Assembly (NCBI GenBank): GCA_025200525.1
Contig: CM045763.1
Coordinates: forward strand, 434,001 to 498,000
Origin: Camellia lanceoleosa
Taxonomy: Eukaryota; Streptophyta; Magnoliopsida; Ericales; Theaceae
DNA length: 64,000 bases
Direction: 5' to 3'
Shown: in pieces, positions 42,662 to 54,658 of the stretch
How positions within the stretch are numbered: the stretch's first letter is position 1
Layout of the letters: each line of letters begins with the position of its first letter
Made by a program: the position numbers and the translations under genes
Notes under the pieces: model-generated
Told to the model about the DNA's origin: nothing
The model's database searches: none
What the model saw: only the letters and a program-made list of their open reading frames with translations

Positions 42662-43562
42662 CTAAAAATAAAATAGTTTGAGATTAACAGTGTTCCATGG
42701 CCTGGGAATGGCCTTGCTGTCTCTATCTTCCAAGTGGTATGCCCCTTTTCCTGCTAAGCCAACCACTTTGTACGGACCTTTCTAATTAGGCCCTAACTTG
42801 CCATCTCCGGGTACCAGAGTATTTCCCATTACTTTGCGCAGCACCTAATCTCCAATCTTGAATTGCCTCAGATGTACTGTCTTGTTATATTTTATGGATA
42901 ACTCTTGTTGGTATGAGGCGATGTGAACCAGTGTTCTTTCTCTTCTCTCTTCTGCAAGGTCGAGCTCCAATGCTATAGCTTCTTCATTTAAGTCTGGGTC
43001 AAAATTTTCACTTCTAATAGTGGGGAAGCCAACTTCCAGTGGGATTACTGCTTCCATGCCATAGGCCAAGGAAAAAGGTGTTTCTCCAGTAGACCGCCGT
43101 AGATCGCCGAGGTGTGGTATGATAAGCCCATAAAACATAAGGGAGCTCCACAGCTCACTTGCCTTTTATTTTCTCCAGCCTTTTCTTTAATCTATCTAAG
43201 ACAACTTTGTTTGATGCTTCCGCCTGGCCATTTGCTTGGGGGTATGCTGGTGTAGAATTATAGAATTCTATCTTGTACTCCTCACAAAAGCCTCTAAAAA
43301 TTTTGCTATCGAACTGAATACCGTTGTCTGATATTAGAGCCTTGGGTATGCCGAATCGAGTGATGATATTCTACCAGACGAACTTCTTCACATCTTTCTC
43401 TTTTATTGAGGCGAGTGCTTCTGCTTCTACCCATTTTGTAAAGTAGTCTGTTGCTGTATGAAAGAACTTTCTGTTGCCTGGTGCCGTTGGAAATGGTCCT
43501 ACTATGTCCAAGCCCCACATTGCAAAGGGCTCTGGGCTAGTTAATGGTAGAAGCTCTCTGAC
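42662..43562 (-). pseudogene. Ty3/gypsy integrase pseudogene
   Basis: Reading from 43562 downward, the frame gives FAMWGLDIVGPFP, then ISDNGIQFD and NGQAEASNKVV, the D, D and E segments of the integrase core. These are followed by GETPFSLAYGMEAVIPLE and the C-terminal VLRKVMGN...GPYKVV...PRPWN region. Stops occur at about 43373 (TAG after FVW), about 43155 (TGA) and about 42784 (TAG). A 10-bp duplication (CGATCTACGG-type, about 43096) shifts the frame. The zinc-binding N-terminus and everything before it are absent. Confidence 0.85.
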
Positions 43563-43880
43563 TGGTTGATGTATTTGGTGACTTATCGACAGGTTAGAGG
43601 GAGAGTTGCTAGAGGGGTCATAGGGGGAGGGTCACCAGAGGTGGAGGGAGTTGCAGGAAGGAAGAGGGAGAATGTGAAACTTGTTCGGAATAACAAGTGC
43701 AAACATTCCTTTCTTTTCCTTTTTTTTTCCCCCTTACAAAATGTAGAAAATTACTGTCACTTTTTTTTCGCAAAAAAAAAAAAAAAAAAAAAAAAAAAAC
43801 CAGTTGGCAAACATGTCTTATTTTGGGTTTTCAAAATATTCTGAAAAACAAAAACGAAAAAACAAGAAACAGCAACCTTA
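43563..43880. other. G-rich spacer with a 30-A run
   Basis: It begins where integrase homology stops, has a purine-rich stretch (43597-43680) and an uninterrupted run of about 29-30 A at about 43771-43799. The A run may be the tail of a retroposed sequence on the plus strand, but no coding was recognised before it. Confidence 0.4.
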
Positions 43881-45442
43881 GGGCATGTTTGATTGGATGG
43901 ATTAGAGTATGGGATTGGAATTATTAATCCGTGAGCCCAATTATCCTATGTTTGTTTTAACATTTTGGTTTAGGATTATTAATCCAACAGATAATTAATC
44001 CAACAAATTTATAGGATTATTAGTAATGAGGTAGGGGTGAGATTATTAATCTAATGCATAATTTATCCTATTAATCCAATTGGATAGTGAATAGCACACT
44101 AATTTGATAAGATTATTAATGAGTGTTACTATTAGCACCTACCAAAATTTTTTGGACCCTCCATTTCTTTGGACCCCAACCCTAAACCCTAAATTTTAAT
44201 AATATTTTTTTAAACATCCCACTTATTATCAAATCTACCCATATTCATAATATTTTCATAATTAAATGCACACCCACCTAATTTTTCATCCATCTCCTTC
44301 CCTGACTCACTCAATCTTCAGAGTTTGGAGCTTTGGTCCAGTATAGAATTCTTGGACCCCAACCCTCTATCACTCTCGTCGCCGTCTCGGCCGTCAACAG
44401 AGCATTTCGACGACTCTCATCTTCTCTGAACGCTCTCCGTATCGCTGAATCAGCAACCTCTCTTATCCTCTCATCATTATCTTATTCGTTGCTTTTTGTA
44501 TCTTCGTCATCGTTGAGATCGATCGAAGATACTCCAATTTCTACGGAATTTGTATAACCGTTTGCAAGATGACAAAAAACAGAATCATCGTCTAAATCGC
44601 CATCAGAATTCTGAATGTAGCCCAAAACAATTTGTTCACCACTGCGTAGCCGAAAAAATATATTTTGTTCAAAACTGTTTTGTCGAACAATAATGATCCT
44701 GTCAGCACTGTATGTCCAAACAAAATTTGTTCATCACTGTATAACTTGAATCCATTCCAATTCACAACTTAAAATAACATGAATTAAATCCATTCAAAAT
44801 ACATAACTTAAATCCATTTCAACTCACTCTTTTCCATTCTAAGTTAGTTTAACAAAGAAAATTACATAACTGACTATCTGCATTAATGTTCGGAACCTAT
44901 GTATTGAACAAAAAGATTATGTTCAGTACTGTATTACTGAACATAATTCTAATAGTCAGCAAACCAGTACCAAATAGCTCGAATGAAACAAGAACGACAA
45001 AAAACGACCGAGAATGTTAATGCAAGACAGATAAACTTATAAGATGATGAAGTATACGTTATACTTGAAGCAAAACTTTCAAGTTCAATAGTGTTGATGA
45101 TGGTAATGAAGATGACACATTCAAGATTTAAGATGATTATGAAAAATAATAGATTTAGGGTTTATGTTAGTTGGTTATGAAAAGTAATAGGTTTAGGATT
45201 TATACACATAGAATACATATAGTTGGAGTTGGAGGTGGGGGTGGGTGTCCAATATTATAGAATATTAGTTCTTATTGATAGGTGGGTGTTCCATTTAATA
45301 ATGTCTTTTAATGTAATTTTACTTTAGGGTATAATTGTAATAAAAAAAATTATAAAATGGGAGGTCCAAAGAATTTTGACAAGTGCTAATAGCAACACTT
45401 TTATTAATATCTCACAATTAGTCTTGTGAATCAAACATGACC
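43881..45442. mobile_element. PIF-type MITE split by a nested MULE-like element
   Basis: The outer element starts GGGCATGTTTGATTGGATGG (43881) and ends in the inverted equivalent AATCAAACATGACC (45442). It is the reverse complement of the uninterrupted 258-bp copy at 52309-52566. Its two halves (43881-44121 and 45401-45442) are separated by the insertion at 44122-45400. The flanking triplets TTA and ATA differ by one base. Confidence 0.7.
44122..45400. mobile_element. MULE-like element of about 1.28 kb, possible Pack-MULE
   Basis: Inverted termini of about 44 bp begin AGTGTTACTATTAGCACC on the left and AGTGTTGCTATTAGCACT read inward on the right. The 9-bp flanks TTATTAATG (44113-44121) and TTATTAATA (45401-45409) differ at one base. 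The interior has a CpG-richer patch (about 44370-44640) with an open frame to 44557 (AVNRAFRRLSSSLNALRIAE). It could be a captured host fragment, though its source is not recognised. No transposase is present. Confidence 0.7.
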
Positions 45443-45790
45443 ATAAAGCTCAACCCTTGAGTTGAGACCATCATTCCTATACTGCAAACAAATATCATCT
45501 AACAACTCATTTCAAACCAACTTGGATACCATGATTAATTACCTAATTGAATATTCATTCTGAACAATCAATATGAATGATAATTTTAATGATATTTACA
45601 GGTGCATACGTACAACTTCAGAATTCAAATCAGATTTTCGTTACAGAACTCTACCATAAACTCTTTAACATGACAGATTGTCACAAAGAGAGGAGGAGAG
45701 ATTTGAGAACAAGCTTCAACACTATTCCAACAATCAAGGACAGCAGACACTTAAAAACCCACCCAGATCAACTTGGCTACGGAAAACCAA

Positions 45791-48700
45791 TTAACCCAGA
45801 ACAGCACATTTACTACAAGACTCATCAAGGTGTTGGACACCAGATGGCTTACCAAAGTAGAGAGGTGATAGCGTTTGATCAGCCTGAGCATCTGAAACTG
45901 ACAACATAGAAAATTCCACCAACTCTTCCCCCGTTTCTTCTGTCCCACTGCCCTCTGATAGAACCATTAAGAGTCTTTTAAGAGCTTCCCGCATCCAATC
46001 GTACCGGCAGAATTTGAAGGCTTCATCGATGGTAAGCTGTTATACATGACAAGCAAAGCTCTAAATCAGAGTTTCTCATATTAGTGATATAAGATTTGAC
46101 GATGAGACAAAATGATGTGAAGAAAACAAACACTTCAAATTTTTAGGATATGGATTTACAAAAAGAAGGATGTCACATGCATAGATAAACAAATCATATT
46201 CATCACATTAACAAGCACTTCAAATTTGTAGGATACTATTACCGACCCATTTCCTATCATAGATATCCTGCTCTGGCCAGTAGTCCAGTTCTTCAGTCAC
46301 CTCCAAGGCAAACATAAAACCTCTACAACCTCCTCCTACGCTGCAGCTGTTCTGACTGCTCTTGCTTCTAAACTCCCAATCTCCCAGAGGTTCTTCCTAA
46401 ACCACATGAAAAATCAGGTTCATTATATTACTCAATAATAAGGGGAAAAACTACTATTTGCACTATGCTATGCTATCAAATTACCAAATGTTTGTTTTCC
46501 TTTGGCTTCGGCCCCTATTTTACCAAAAAAAAAAAAATTTTACCAGATGTATATGAAGACTTGTTGATAACAATCAGAATTAAGTGAAGCTGCCACCATT
46601 ACCAAACCAAACCAAACCAACCAAGCCTTAATTAAGTTCCTAAAATAAATAAAAGACTTGAATAAAACCCACATTCCACCCCGGTATATGAAAGCATCTT
46701 TTGGAGCAAGAGCTCCTCTCTGAAAACTACAAAATGCTTTTTTCTGTTTCGATCAAAAAAAAGTTGAACTGCAACCATAAGGTTATTCCACAACATCATC
46801 AAATTGATCTGTGTGCTCATGAACATACTAGTTTAATTTAATCCTTTACAGAAACAGCAAAGTTACTTCCAGTAAAAGACAACAAGGGCGAATGCCATTG
46901 AGACTTGAGGCAATTTGCCCCACTGGATTTTTTTATAAAACCGATGTTTGTTCTTTAATTAAAAGTTTTATTACCGAAAAATGCTCAGTTGCCCCCACTG
47001 ATTCGTTGATCTCTTTCTCTTCCTTTGTCTTTCTGCATTAAATAAATTAATTAAAAAGAAAGAGCATTGGTCTGTTTTAGCCCAACTAATCCTTTAATAT
47101 GGTATTTCTTCTAACCCACACAATCCATGATTATTATTAGTTCAATTTCCTGATTATTATTATTTGATTTTCAAATTTTAGTTCTATCTAAGATTTTGCC
47201 TCCACTAGAAAAAAGCCATAGCTCTGGCCCTGCATTCATGCTGACAGCCATCAAGGGTGACATCCGTCAAATGATCTCATGGTGCCATTTGATTTACTAA
47301 ATACATGGACCCAAACAGAAATGACTAGTGAAAAAGGTCTGGCTTTAAGGCTTTGTGGAATTATTAATCTACTAGGTCATTGTATAGCAAATTTCCATAT
47401 AAATCAGGTTCACCAAGTATATATGCACTTGACCGAATATAACCATCATGGCACCAGTTTTAAGGTTTTGAGCCACTCTTAAAGAAAGGACTAGAAGCCT
47501 AGGAAAGGATGAATAAACTAATCCACCAGCAACATAGGGCCACTGTGGTACCTGCAGCACGGGGAACTCCTTAAACACCAAATGGGACGACTTAGAAAAA
47601 GGAGTTTGGTTCCTTCATTCGAGGGATTGGTTCAAATCAAGTGTTGTGGCTGCAGGGTCAAATCCCTACATGTTTGGCAAAAAGATTAAATTCCTAGTAA
47701 CAAATCAATTCAAAAATTGATAAATTGGCATATCTTGATATGTCCAACACCCTGCAATGATACCCTGAATTATTTGTATCCAAATGCAGTACGATTCTAT
47801 CACTCTTCAAAAGGAAAAGGAAAAGGAAAAGGAAAAGGAAAAGGAAAAGGAAATGGAGCCTAGTACAAGTTCAGGATTAATAATATTGTGTTCAGGGCAA
47901 GAATTCTTAAATCACAAGTTGGGTTCTGAGCAAATTCAAATAAAACATTGTTCATTGCTATTATTCCGTCTTTTATAACAGTTAAAGGCTCAAGGTGCAC
48001 TAAGGCACTAAGGTCTCCTATAGCCAAAGCACAAGGTGTAACATAGTGCAAACCTGAGTGAAAAGTATTTGACAAGTAATTGTTCTTTTAACCAAGATAC
48101 CAGTTTCTTTTAGCAGATACTGCATCTTCAGCACAGTAATTCTGAACCTTCATTTCATAAATGAGCAAAAAAATGCAATAAAATATAAGGCAATTCCAGT
48201 AAACAAAATATAAGCAGAAAAATGTCATTCTCAACAATAATTGACATAAGGGAACAAAAGCTATTGCGCCTATACCAAGCTGGTACTAGAAACCTACACG
48301 AATTATTCCTTTCACTCCTCCTTCCTCCAAGGCCTCTCGACATGCAGCTTCAGTAATGGTCTCATCATCTTCCCATCCACCCTGACAATCAAATAAATGC
48401 ATTACAATCGAAACTTAAATTTTAGCTCACATCATTCGTTTTAGAACGATAGATCCTGATATTCTGCTTCAAATGTTGAATAAAAAAGCACCAAGATATA
48501 CCTTTGGAAAAACAAGATCATCACGATTTGGTGAAGAAATCATGAGGACAAGTAACCTCTTCTCTAAATCGCAAATGTCATCCTGAACAACTTTCTCAAA
48601 CTTAAAAGGAATGCACCTGAATTTTGCACCAAACAAGGAATATAACCCAGGAAAATTAATTCAGCTATTAATGCAGAATGTGAACACACTAACAGAAGAA

Positions 48701-50287
48701 ATGCATGGGATGAAGAGCATGTCTAATAGTGAAGCAGTCGCAGTAGCAGTAGTCCAATTTAAACCCCAAAGCTCATTAATATTGCATGAATGAACCATAC
48801 CCAAAAAAGAAAAAACAAAAAAGCAACAAAACAAAAAGATGATGAAGAAGAAGAAGATCCAAAGCGTCACAAATAAAAACTGACAATCTCAATGAACACT
48901 TAAAGCATATTTTGAACTTTAAAATCAAGGTCCACCCACTACATTTAATTAAATTGTACCAGGCTTTATGAGAGAAAGGCTCCTCTGAAGCAGAATTTTC
49001 TTCTCAAGGTAGAAATGTAATTCAGGACAAGAATGTATTGAAAGGAATATTTTCCAAAATGTAGAAATGTATATGGTGACTGACTAGTGCTAATTCAACC
49101 GTTGACTCTCTCTATATCTCTCACCACACATGGCCACTGACTAGTGCTAGCATTTTACGGCTGCCCTATATTTATGCTCAAGAAAGACAATCGTTAACCA
49201 TATATTCTTCCCAATGGAACATTGAAGGCATGCCTTCAAAAGTGACAGACAGAAACTTAAGCAGGGAGAAAATCTAGCATATTATTTTTTTCATATCTAG
49301 TAACCCGTCCTATATGTCAAGCTTAAATTGGCATCAAATCTAGCATTCTCACATACTACGCTTTAAATCTTGACATTTAAAACTAGACTCTTATAATTTC
49401 TCGCAATTTGACAAAAAAATTAGCGTAGGAAAGTCAACACCTTCACTAAGTTGGCAGTGGACCTACATTATTAATCTCTGAGATCAATCACACCTTTCCA
49501 TCAAACTTTGTAAAGAAGAAACGAAAGTAATAGATTGTTGTGAATCAGATTTTACAGTAAAATAAAACAAAAATTGATGCAAAATCTGCTGTGAACTACT
49601 TACTACTGGTCATGATGGCATGAGAAGAGAGCCGAGTTTTGGATTACTGTTTCTTATCACTTCTTGACCCAGACATATGTATGTATATTATCACCACATC
49701 CAACTAATATGCTACATTTATGTTGTATAAAAGACCAAAATTTATTCCAAGAAAACAATAATAATAATAATAATAATTGAGATAACCATATCACAAATTG
49801 GCCTGAAAATGCCCCAAATGCTTGAGCAGCTTCAGAAGCTTAATTCTGTAATATTTGAGATCTAGCACATCATCTGGAGAGCCTGATTAGTTTATGTCAA
49901 GCTTGAGGATATAACAAAACAAACCATTAATTGCAATTCCCACATAGTGAAGAAGATTAAAAAGAAAAGTAAAGAGAAACCTGGAGAAGGAGAGCAAAAA
50001 AAAAAAAAAAAAACAAACAAACACAACATAGGAGAAACTGACAGGGGAGAAACATATATATATATATACAAAGCCGAAAATGGATGCAAAATTTGCAGGA
50101 AAGAAATATCGAAATAAAGAAAACCCAAAAGGTGAGTCAAACAAATAAATATGTATTGTATTGTAATTTGTATATATGAAAATGTAGAAGGAAGGAAGGA
50201 CTGAGTGACTGACCCAGCCACCAGCCTAAATTCATCCATATACCGTTGCCGATGTCTCCCTGTTCTTGCCGGCGAACACAACATCAT
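45791..50287 (-). CDS. Nudix hydrolase, plant NUDT12/13-like DIPP type (5 exons, 222 aa)
   Basis: Nudix enzymes hydrolyse nucleoside diphosphates linked to other groups. This plant branch includes diadenosine polyphosphate and diphosphoinositol polyphosphate hydrolases; the substrate here is inferred only from family. Exons: 50287-50214, 48616-48502, 48381-48298, 46396-46247 and 46036-45791, all in phase (669 nt). The N-terminus ARTGRHRQRYMDEFRLVAG is the family signature. The Nudix box is perfect: G64, E70, R78-E79, E82-E83, G85, within GGWEDDETITEAACREALEE. WEFRSKSS and FALEVTEELDYWPEQ follow, then CRYDWMREAL. The C-terminal extension of about 55 residues is poorly conserved. The start is the first of two adjacent ATGs (50287), just after a CT-rich leader (50313-50342). 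The intron 4 donor is the weak GTCGGT. Introns 1 (1.6 kb) and 3 (1.85 kb) are long. Confidence 0.92.
46492..46539 (+). mobile_element. Extremely 5'-truncated LINE tail with target duplication
   Basis: Only about 48 bp were inserted: a GGCTTCGGCCCCTATTTTACC tail, like the LINE end at 30270-30300, followed by 13 A. It is flanked by TTACCAAATGT (46481-46491) and TTACCAGATGT (46540-46550), a duplication with one mismatch. It lies in intron 3 of the Nudix gene. Confidence 0.7.
47814..47851. repeat. (GGAAAA)n microsatellite in the Nudix gene intron
   Basis: Six to seven AAAAGG units in intron 3. Intron 3 otherwise holds the short LINE tail and AT-rich DNA; intron 1 holds an (AAT)n tract at about 49757-49778 and an A run at about 49995. 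Confidence 0.8.
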
Positions 50288-50309
50288 TACTAGTATTACT
50301 TTAAGCCCC

Positions 50310-50342
<33 letters not shown>

Positions 50343-50344
<2 letters not shown>

Positions 50345-51419
50345 AAGCTTTCAAACAAATCTTCTCTTTTTTATTTATTTTTTTACATATATATCAATCG
50401 CAACCCATGTAAACTTTATGCAACAAAATTGGCAGGCTTTACATTCTATCCTAAAATTAGGAGACACAGAAATGGACAGAATTGGCAAATAATTTCCAGC
50501 GGGATCCCATCAAATGTTACCTATTTATAAAAACATTACACAAATAAATTTAGTAATTTATGTTAATAATATTTTAATATTTAATAAAATTAACGGAAAT
50601 TAACTGATAATAATTACACAAGAACTTATAAAAAATAAATAATTATTCCATTTGTATAACATTACTCAACAATAATTAATAATACTCCTTTCATTTCAAA
50701 ATATTAGCCTCTTTTAGAAATTTAATTTTTATTAGTATAATTATTACATTTCAAAAATACTAACAATTATTATATTTCAAAAATATTAATATTAATGAAT
50801 ATAAAGAAAATGACAAAATAAGAAATACAAATTATTTTAGTCTTTTATTTTTTAAAATCAATTAATATTTCGGAACAATAAAAAACTATAAATAACAATT
50901 TTGAGACCAAAGTTGTATTAATTTGTAACTAAAATACAAATAACAATTTCTATTTCAGTTATACTACAAATACGCTGCATACCCAAAAGCACACGCGCAC
51001 ACACACACACTTACACTTACACTTGTTTGTATTACTAATTTTTTTTATATTTTTAGTAGTATAAATTTTCAGCAAACAAATCTGCATCAGTCGTTACTCG
51101 CTATCAAGCCAAACCATCAACGATCAGCATATCGTTATATTTAAATATAACAGATGGGATGGGATGGGATGGGATGGGGGGGTGTGGTGGTGGGGAGTGA
51201 ATGCCAATTTGCCAAAAGCTAGCGTTTACTTTGGGTCAATGATTGATTGCTAAGCTCATAAATGAATTTCGGAGATCAGTTGAGACCAAAATGGTCTCTT
51301 TCATCTTTATCATCCGCACATGGATTTCTTTACTTTGCTGCTCTCTACTCCCGGAAAACCATTTATTATAACGGGAGAGACTTCTCTTCAATTAAATCGA
51401 CATCATACCAGAGGGAGTT
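50343..51419. other. Intergenic DNA upstream of the Nudix gene
   Basis: AT-rich, with a (CA)n-like tract at about 50993-51012. No gene is seen. An open frame at 51262-51459 lacks recognisable motifs. Confidence 0.4.
51153..51198 (+). repeat. (GGGAT)n tract, potential G-quadruplex
   Basis: Five GGGAT units run into a seven-G stretch and then GTGTGGTGGTGGGG. Consecutive G3 runs with 2-base loops meet the usual G-quadruplex rule. Confidence 0.7.
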
Positions 51420-51733
51420 ATCGAATTTCGTGGACTCACCTCGAAACTCACATCAATAATTTGGATCGTTCATATGTAAAACTTGTCGAATGTTTTATTT
51501 ATGTAAAAAAAATTATATTGATTAAATATTGATAGTCATTTGATTAAATCACATTTCATTTAACGGTAAATATAATTTTAAAAATAAATTATTGACAAAA
51601 ATATTATATGATCAAGTGATTATCGATATCCGATCAACGTGATTTTTTATAAAAATAAAATACTTAACAAATTTTATATATTGAACCGTTTAAATTATCG
51701 ATACGGCCTCCATGATACACCCAGAAGCCCAAC
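51420..51733. mobile_element. Diverged long-TIR MITE, relative of 53526-53838
   Basis: The stretch shares phrases in order with the better copy at 53526: GTAAAACTTGTCGA, GATTAAATATTGATAG, ATATTGAACCGTTTAAAT, and the terminal GAAGCCCAAC. The left end is poorly preserved. Confidence 0.45.
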
Positions 51734-52308
51734 ACCACTATCTAAGTGAGAAGCCCAACTAGAAAGAACCTAATCTCTATTATAAACACTTGATTCCCTT
51801 TCCCCATTTTCCAAGCACGTGCTAATGTCTATCAGATTTGGCGTTTATAATTTTTTTTACAAATCACGCGGGGATAAAATTTATCATTAAATATATACAT
51901 ATATTTATCAATTTTGTATTGATCTATGACAATAAAAAATGATGTAAACTATAATTTGGTAAAGACTTTTTTTCTGCTCATTCCTCTCTCTTCCTTCTTT
52001 ATCTCCATCACTTTGTTATTGTTATCAGATCTGAGAAAGTGGTAGCGATAGTGATGTGATGGAGATGAACATTATTTTTGTTAAAAAATTATTAGAAAAA
52101 TGTTGTCGAAAGTCACTAGATATTGAAAATGGTTGTCGGTAGTTAGAGACGGTGGACAAAGATGGTCACCGGATATTGAAGGTGGTTGTTGACAGTCATC
52201 GTTAGATAAGGTGGTGACATTTTGGACATATTAATAATTGAAAAAAAAAATTATAAGACTTATAAGTAAATAAGTCTTATCAATGCCAGTATATATCCAT
52301 TTTTATAA

Positions 52309-52566
52309 AGTTATGTTTGATTCACAAGATTAATAGTGAGGTATTAATAATCCTATCAAATTAGTATGGTATTCATTATCCAATTGGATTAATAGGATAA
52401 ATTATCCATTGGATTAATAATCCTTCCCCTACCCCATTACTAATAATCCTACAAATTTGTTGGATTAATAATCCTAAACCAAAATGTTAAAACAAATATA
52501 GAATAATTGGACTCACGGATTAATAATTTCAATCCCATAATCTAATCCATCCAATCAAACATGCCC
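52309..52566. mobile_element. PIF/Harbinger-type MITE, 258 bp, intact copy
   Basis: The ends are AGTTATGTTTGATT and GGGCATGTTTGATT (right end read inward), flanked by TAA at 52306-52308 and 52567-52569. The same sequence, inverted, is the outer element at 43881-45442. TTATTAAT/ATTAATAA words are repeated inside. Confidence 0.75.
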
Positions 52567-52569
52567 TAA

Positions 52570-53525
52570 AGGAATTATTCTATAGTCCTAAAACAAATTT
52601 AAATGGTGCTCTCCTTTATGTGGCAGAATTTGAAGGGACAATACAAAAATATGTCAATTAATAAATAAATCGAGTATTACTTGCTGAATAAAATTTTTAT
52701 TTTATATTAGCATTGCAGGTGACGCGTTATTTTACATAAGGCCATGTTAACCAGTGTTCTAAGAATACATGTTAAGAAAATAATAAATAATTTCAACAAT
52801 CTCCACTTGTACGCGGAAGGTAAAACTAAATTACAAATAAATTTGATAATACTGAAAAACGTTTTTTTTAAAACCTTATTTGTCTAATAATATGATGTGT
52901 TAAACACAAAATTACAAAGTAGTTTTTTTTTTTGTTTTAAGGGTACTCACAGGGTGAGAGCCTCTCAAAATATTTGTGTTTCAAAATAAAACTTTCTAGT
53001 TGCAAAATATTTATATTTGGTTGAGTTTTAAAATTAAAAATTAGTTTGATAAAAAATAAATACAAAAAGAATATTTTCAAAATTTCAAATTATTTGTTTC
53101 ACAAAAAGATAAAGTTATATAAAAATAATAATTATTTATTTTTTTTATTTTTTTCTAAAAAATTCAATCAAATTAATAGTGTATTTTAATAAATCCATAT
53201 CAAAATCCAAAAAAAATAAAAAGAGAAAGAAATAACTACTAACACAATTATGAACAAAAAATTGGACGAGTTTTTGGTTGTAGATTTCAATAGCTCTTTG
53301 GTTTGGAGCTCCTCAATGCACCGTGCATTAGTGTTTCTATATATAATTTACTTTTTTTTTTCTTCTTTCTATTAGGTTAAAAAAAGGTATACAAAAAATA
53401 AGAGAATCTGATAGAGGTAAAATGAAAGGAAAATAAAAGGGGTATTTTGATCTTAGTTCAGGCAACTTTTAAATCTTTTAATTGGGGGTAACTTCCCTCC
53501 CGTTCTAAATCAAATTTGAGGGTGT
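52570..53525. other. AT-rich intergenic DNA, no gene
   Basis: No coding or repeat boundary recognised. Confidence 0.4.
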
Positions 53526-53838
53526 TGTTGGGTCTATGGGAGTCTACTACGGATCCCGTTTCGATAATCCGAACCGTTAAATGTGTAAAACTCATTAAGT
53601 ACTATGTGCCTATAATCACATTGATTGAATATCGATAGTTATGTAATCAAATCAGTATTGTATTAAAGAAATAGATGGTGAACAAATTATCAGTTGACAA
53701 AAAACTGATCCAATAAGATAGCTCTCAATATCCAATCAACATGATGTTTTATGGACGTATAGAACTCGACAAGTTCTACACATTGAACGGTTAAGATTAT
53801 TGAAATGGAACCCGTGGTGGGCTCTTACGGGCCCAACA
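53526..53838. mobile_element. Long-TIR hairpin MITE, 313 bp
   Basis: The left arm starts TGTTGGGTCTATGGGAGTCT. The right arm, read inward, starts TGTTGGGCCCGTAAGAGCCC. The arms stay similar for about 130 bp (shared AATCCGAACCGTTAAATGTG and AATCTTAACCGTTCAATGTG), so nearly the whole element folds on itself. The target duplication is not resolved. Confidence 0.65.
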
Positions 53839-53967
53839 GCAAGCTGCTCCCCTTTTAATTCTTCTTATACAAGGTGTAATTATTCTCATTAATTATTCAT
53901 TTAATGCTTCATTAATATGTGCTCTTAGGGCATATGTTAACAAAGCCTTTTACATATTGGTGGCGCC

Positions 53968-54110
53968 ATCTGCACCAATTAGTATACCAATATATGTTAT
54001 GACATTAATATTGATCACACCCATTATATAAATTACAAATATTCAAAACTTCTAAAATTATGTCATATCATTTGTTATTACACTAATTGATATACTAATT
54101 GGTGCATATA
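53968..54110. mobile_element. Small palindromic MITE with GCACCAATTAGTAT ends
   Basis: GCACCAATTAGTATACCAAT on the left is mirrored by GATATACTAATTGGTGC on the right, about 140 bp apart. Related internal phrases occur near 32640-32770. Confidence 0.55.
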
Positions 54111-54658
54111 ATATTATTTTTTACATATTGTTGATCTAGCTCTCAACCCCAAACTAATTAAAGAATGAAAATATTATTCACAAGTAATTAATGTTGATAT
54201 AGGTTGAAATTTCCAAAAATCCTTAAGATAGTGATTTGTGATTATGATTCAATTTAAAACAACGAATAGCAATCCCAATCAAATAATCAACAACAAATCA
54301 GTAGAATGATTTAATGTGAAAAAATCACAATTGAACTCCTTCAATTGTGATAAAATTCCATAGACTAAAACCACAAAACAATCCACTAAGAAAACACAAA
54401 GAATTACACGGAAGAACTCTCAATTACTTAGTGAATCTATAGCCGAATTGAACCGAACCTGATATGTCTCTTCCACCACCATCTTCACCTCGAAATTACT
54501 TTGCTCAATGTTGAATCCACAACGCCGATGTTGAATCCACGTTGATGAACTATTTCGAAATCCACCAAAGCTTCAAGCCCAAGTTCCCCGAAATCCACCA
54601 ATAAACACCTCTCTCTTTTTGTGAACAAAATAACAAAACAACCTTTAATGATAGTCAA
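54111..54658. other. Intergenic DNA, no gene seen
   Basis: The part at 54440-54600 repeats ATCCAC and AATCCACC-type phrases (GTTGAATCCAC twice near 54510-54540). No recognisable coding. Confidence 0.35.

Larger units (their letters stand above)
37880..43562 (-). mobile_element. 3' half of a Tat/Grande-like Ty3/gypsy element
   Basis: Read on the minus strand, the order is integrase (43562-42662), a minisatellite (42545-41515), an accessory gene in antisense (39303-41330, on the plus strand) and probable LTR or 3' non-coding DNA (about 39200 to 37880 or beyond). A PF04195-like antisense frame between pol and the 3' LTR is known from Grande-type Tat elements. The word ACCGAGCTA, in either orientation, recurs through 37.9-41.3 kb. 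The 5' part (gag, protease, reverse transcriptase) is missing beyond about 43563. Exact LTR ends could not be fixed from one copy. Confidence 0.6.

Noticed and set aside
43566..43927. Open frames through the 30-A run
   Set aside because: The lysine run comes from poly(A), and there is no conserved motif on either side.
49892..50311. Upstream extension of the Nudix protein to 50311
   Set aside because: The codon there is GTG, not ATG. The first in-frame ATG is at 50287, followed at once by a second.
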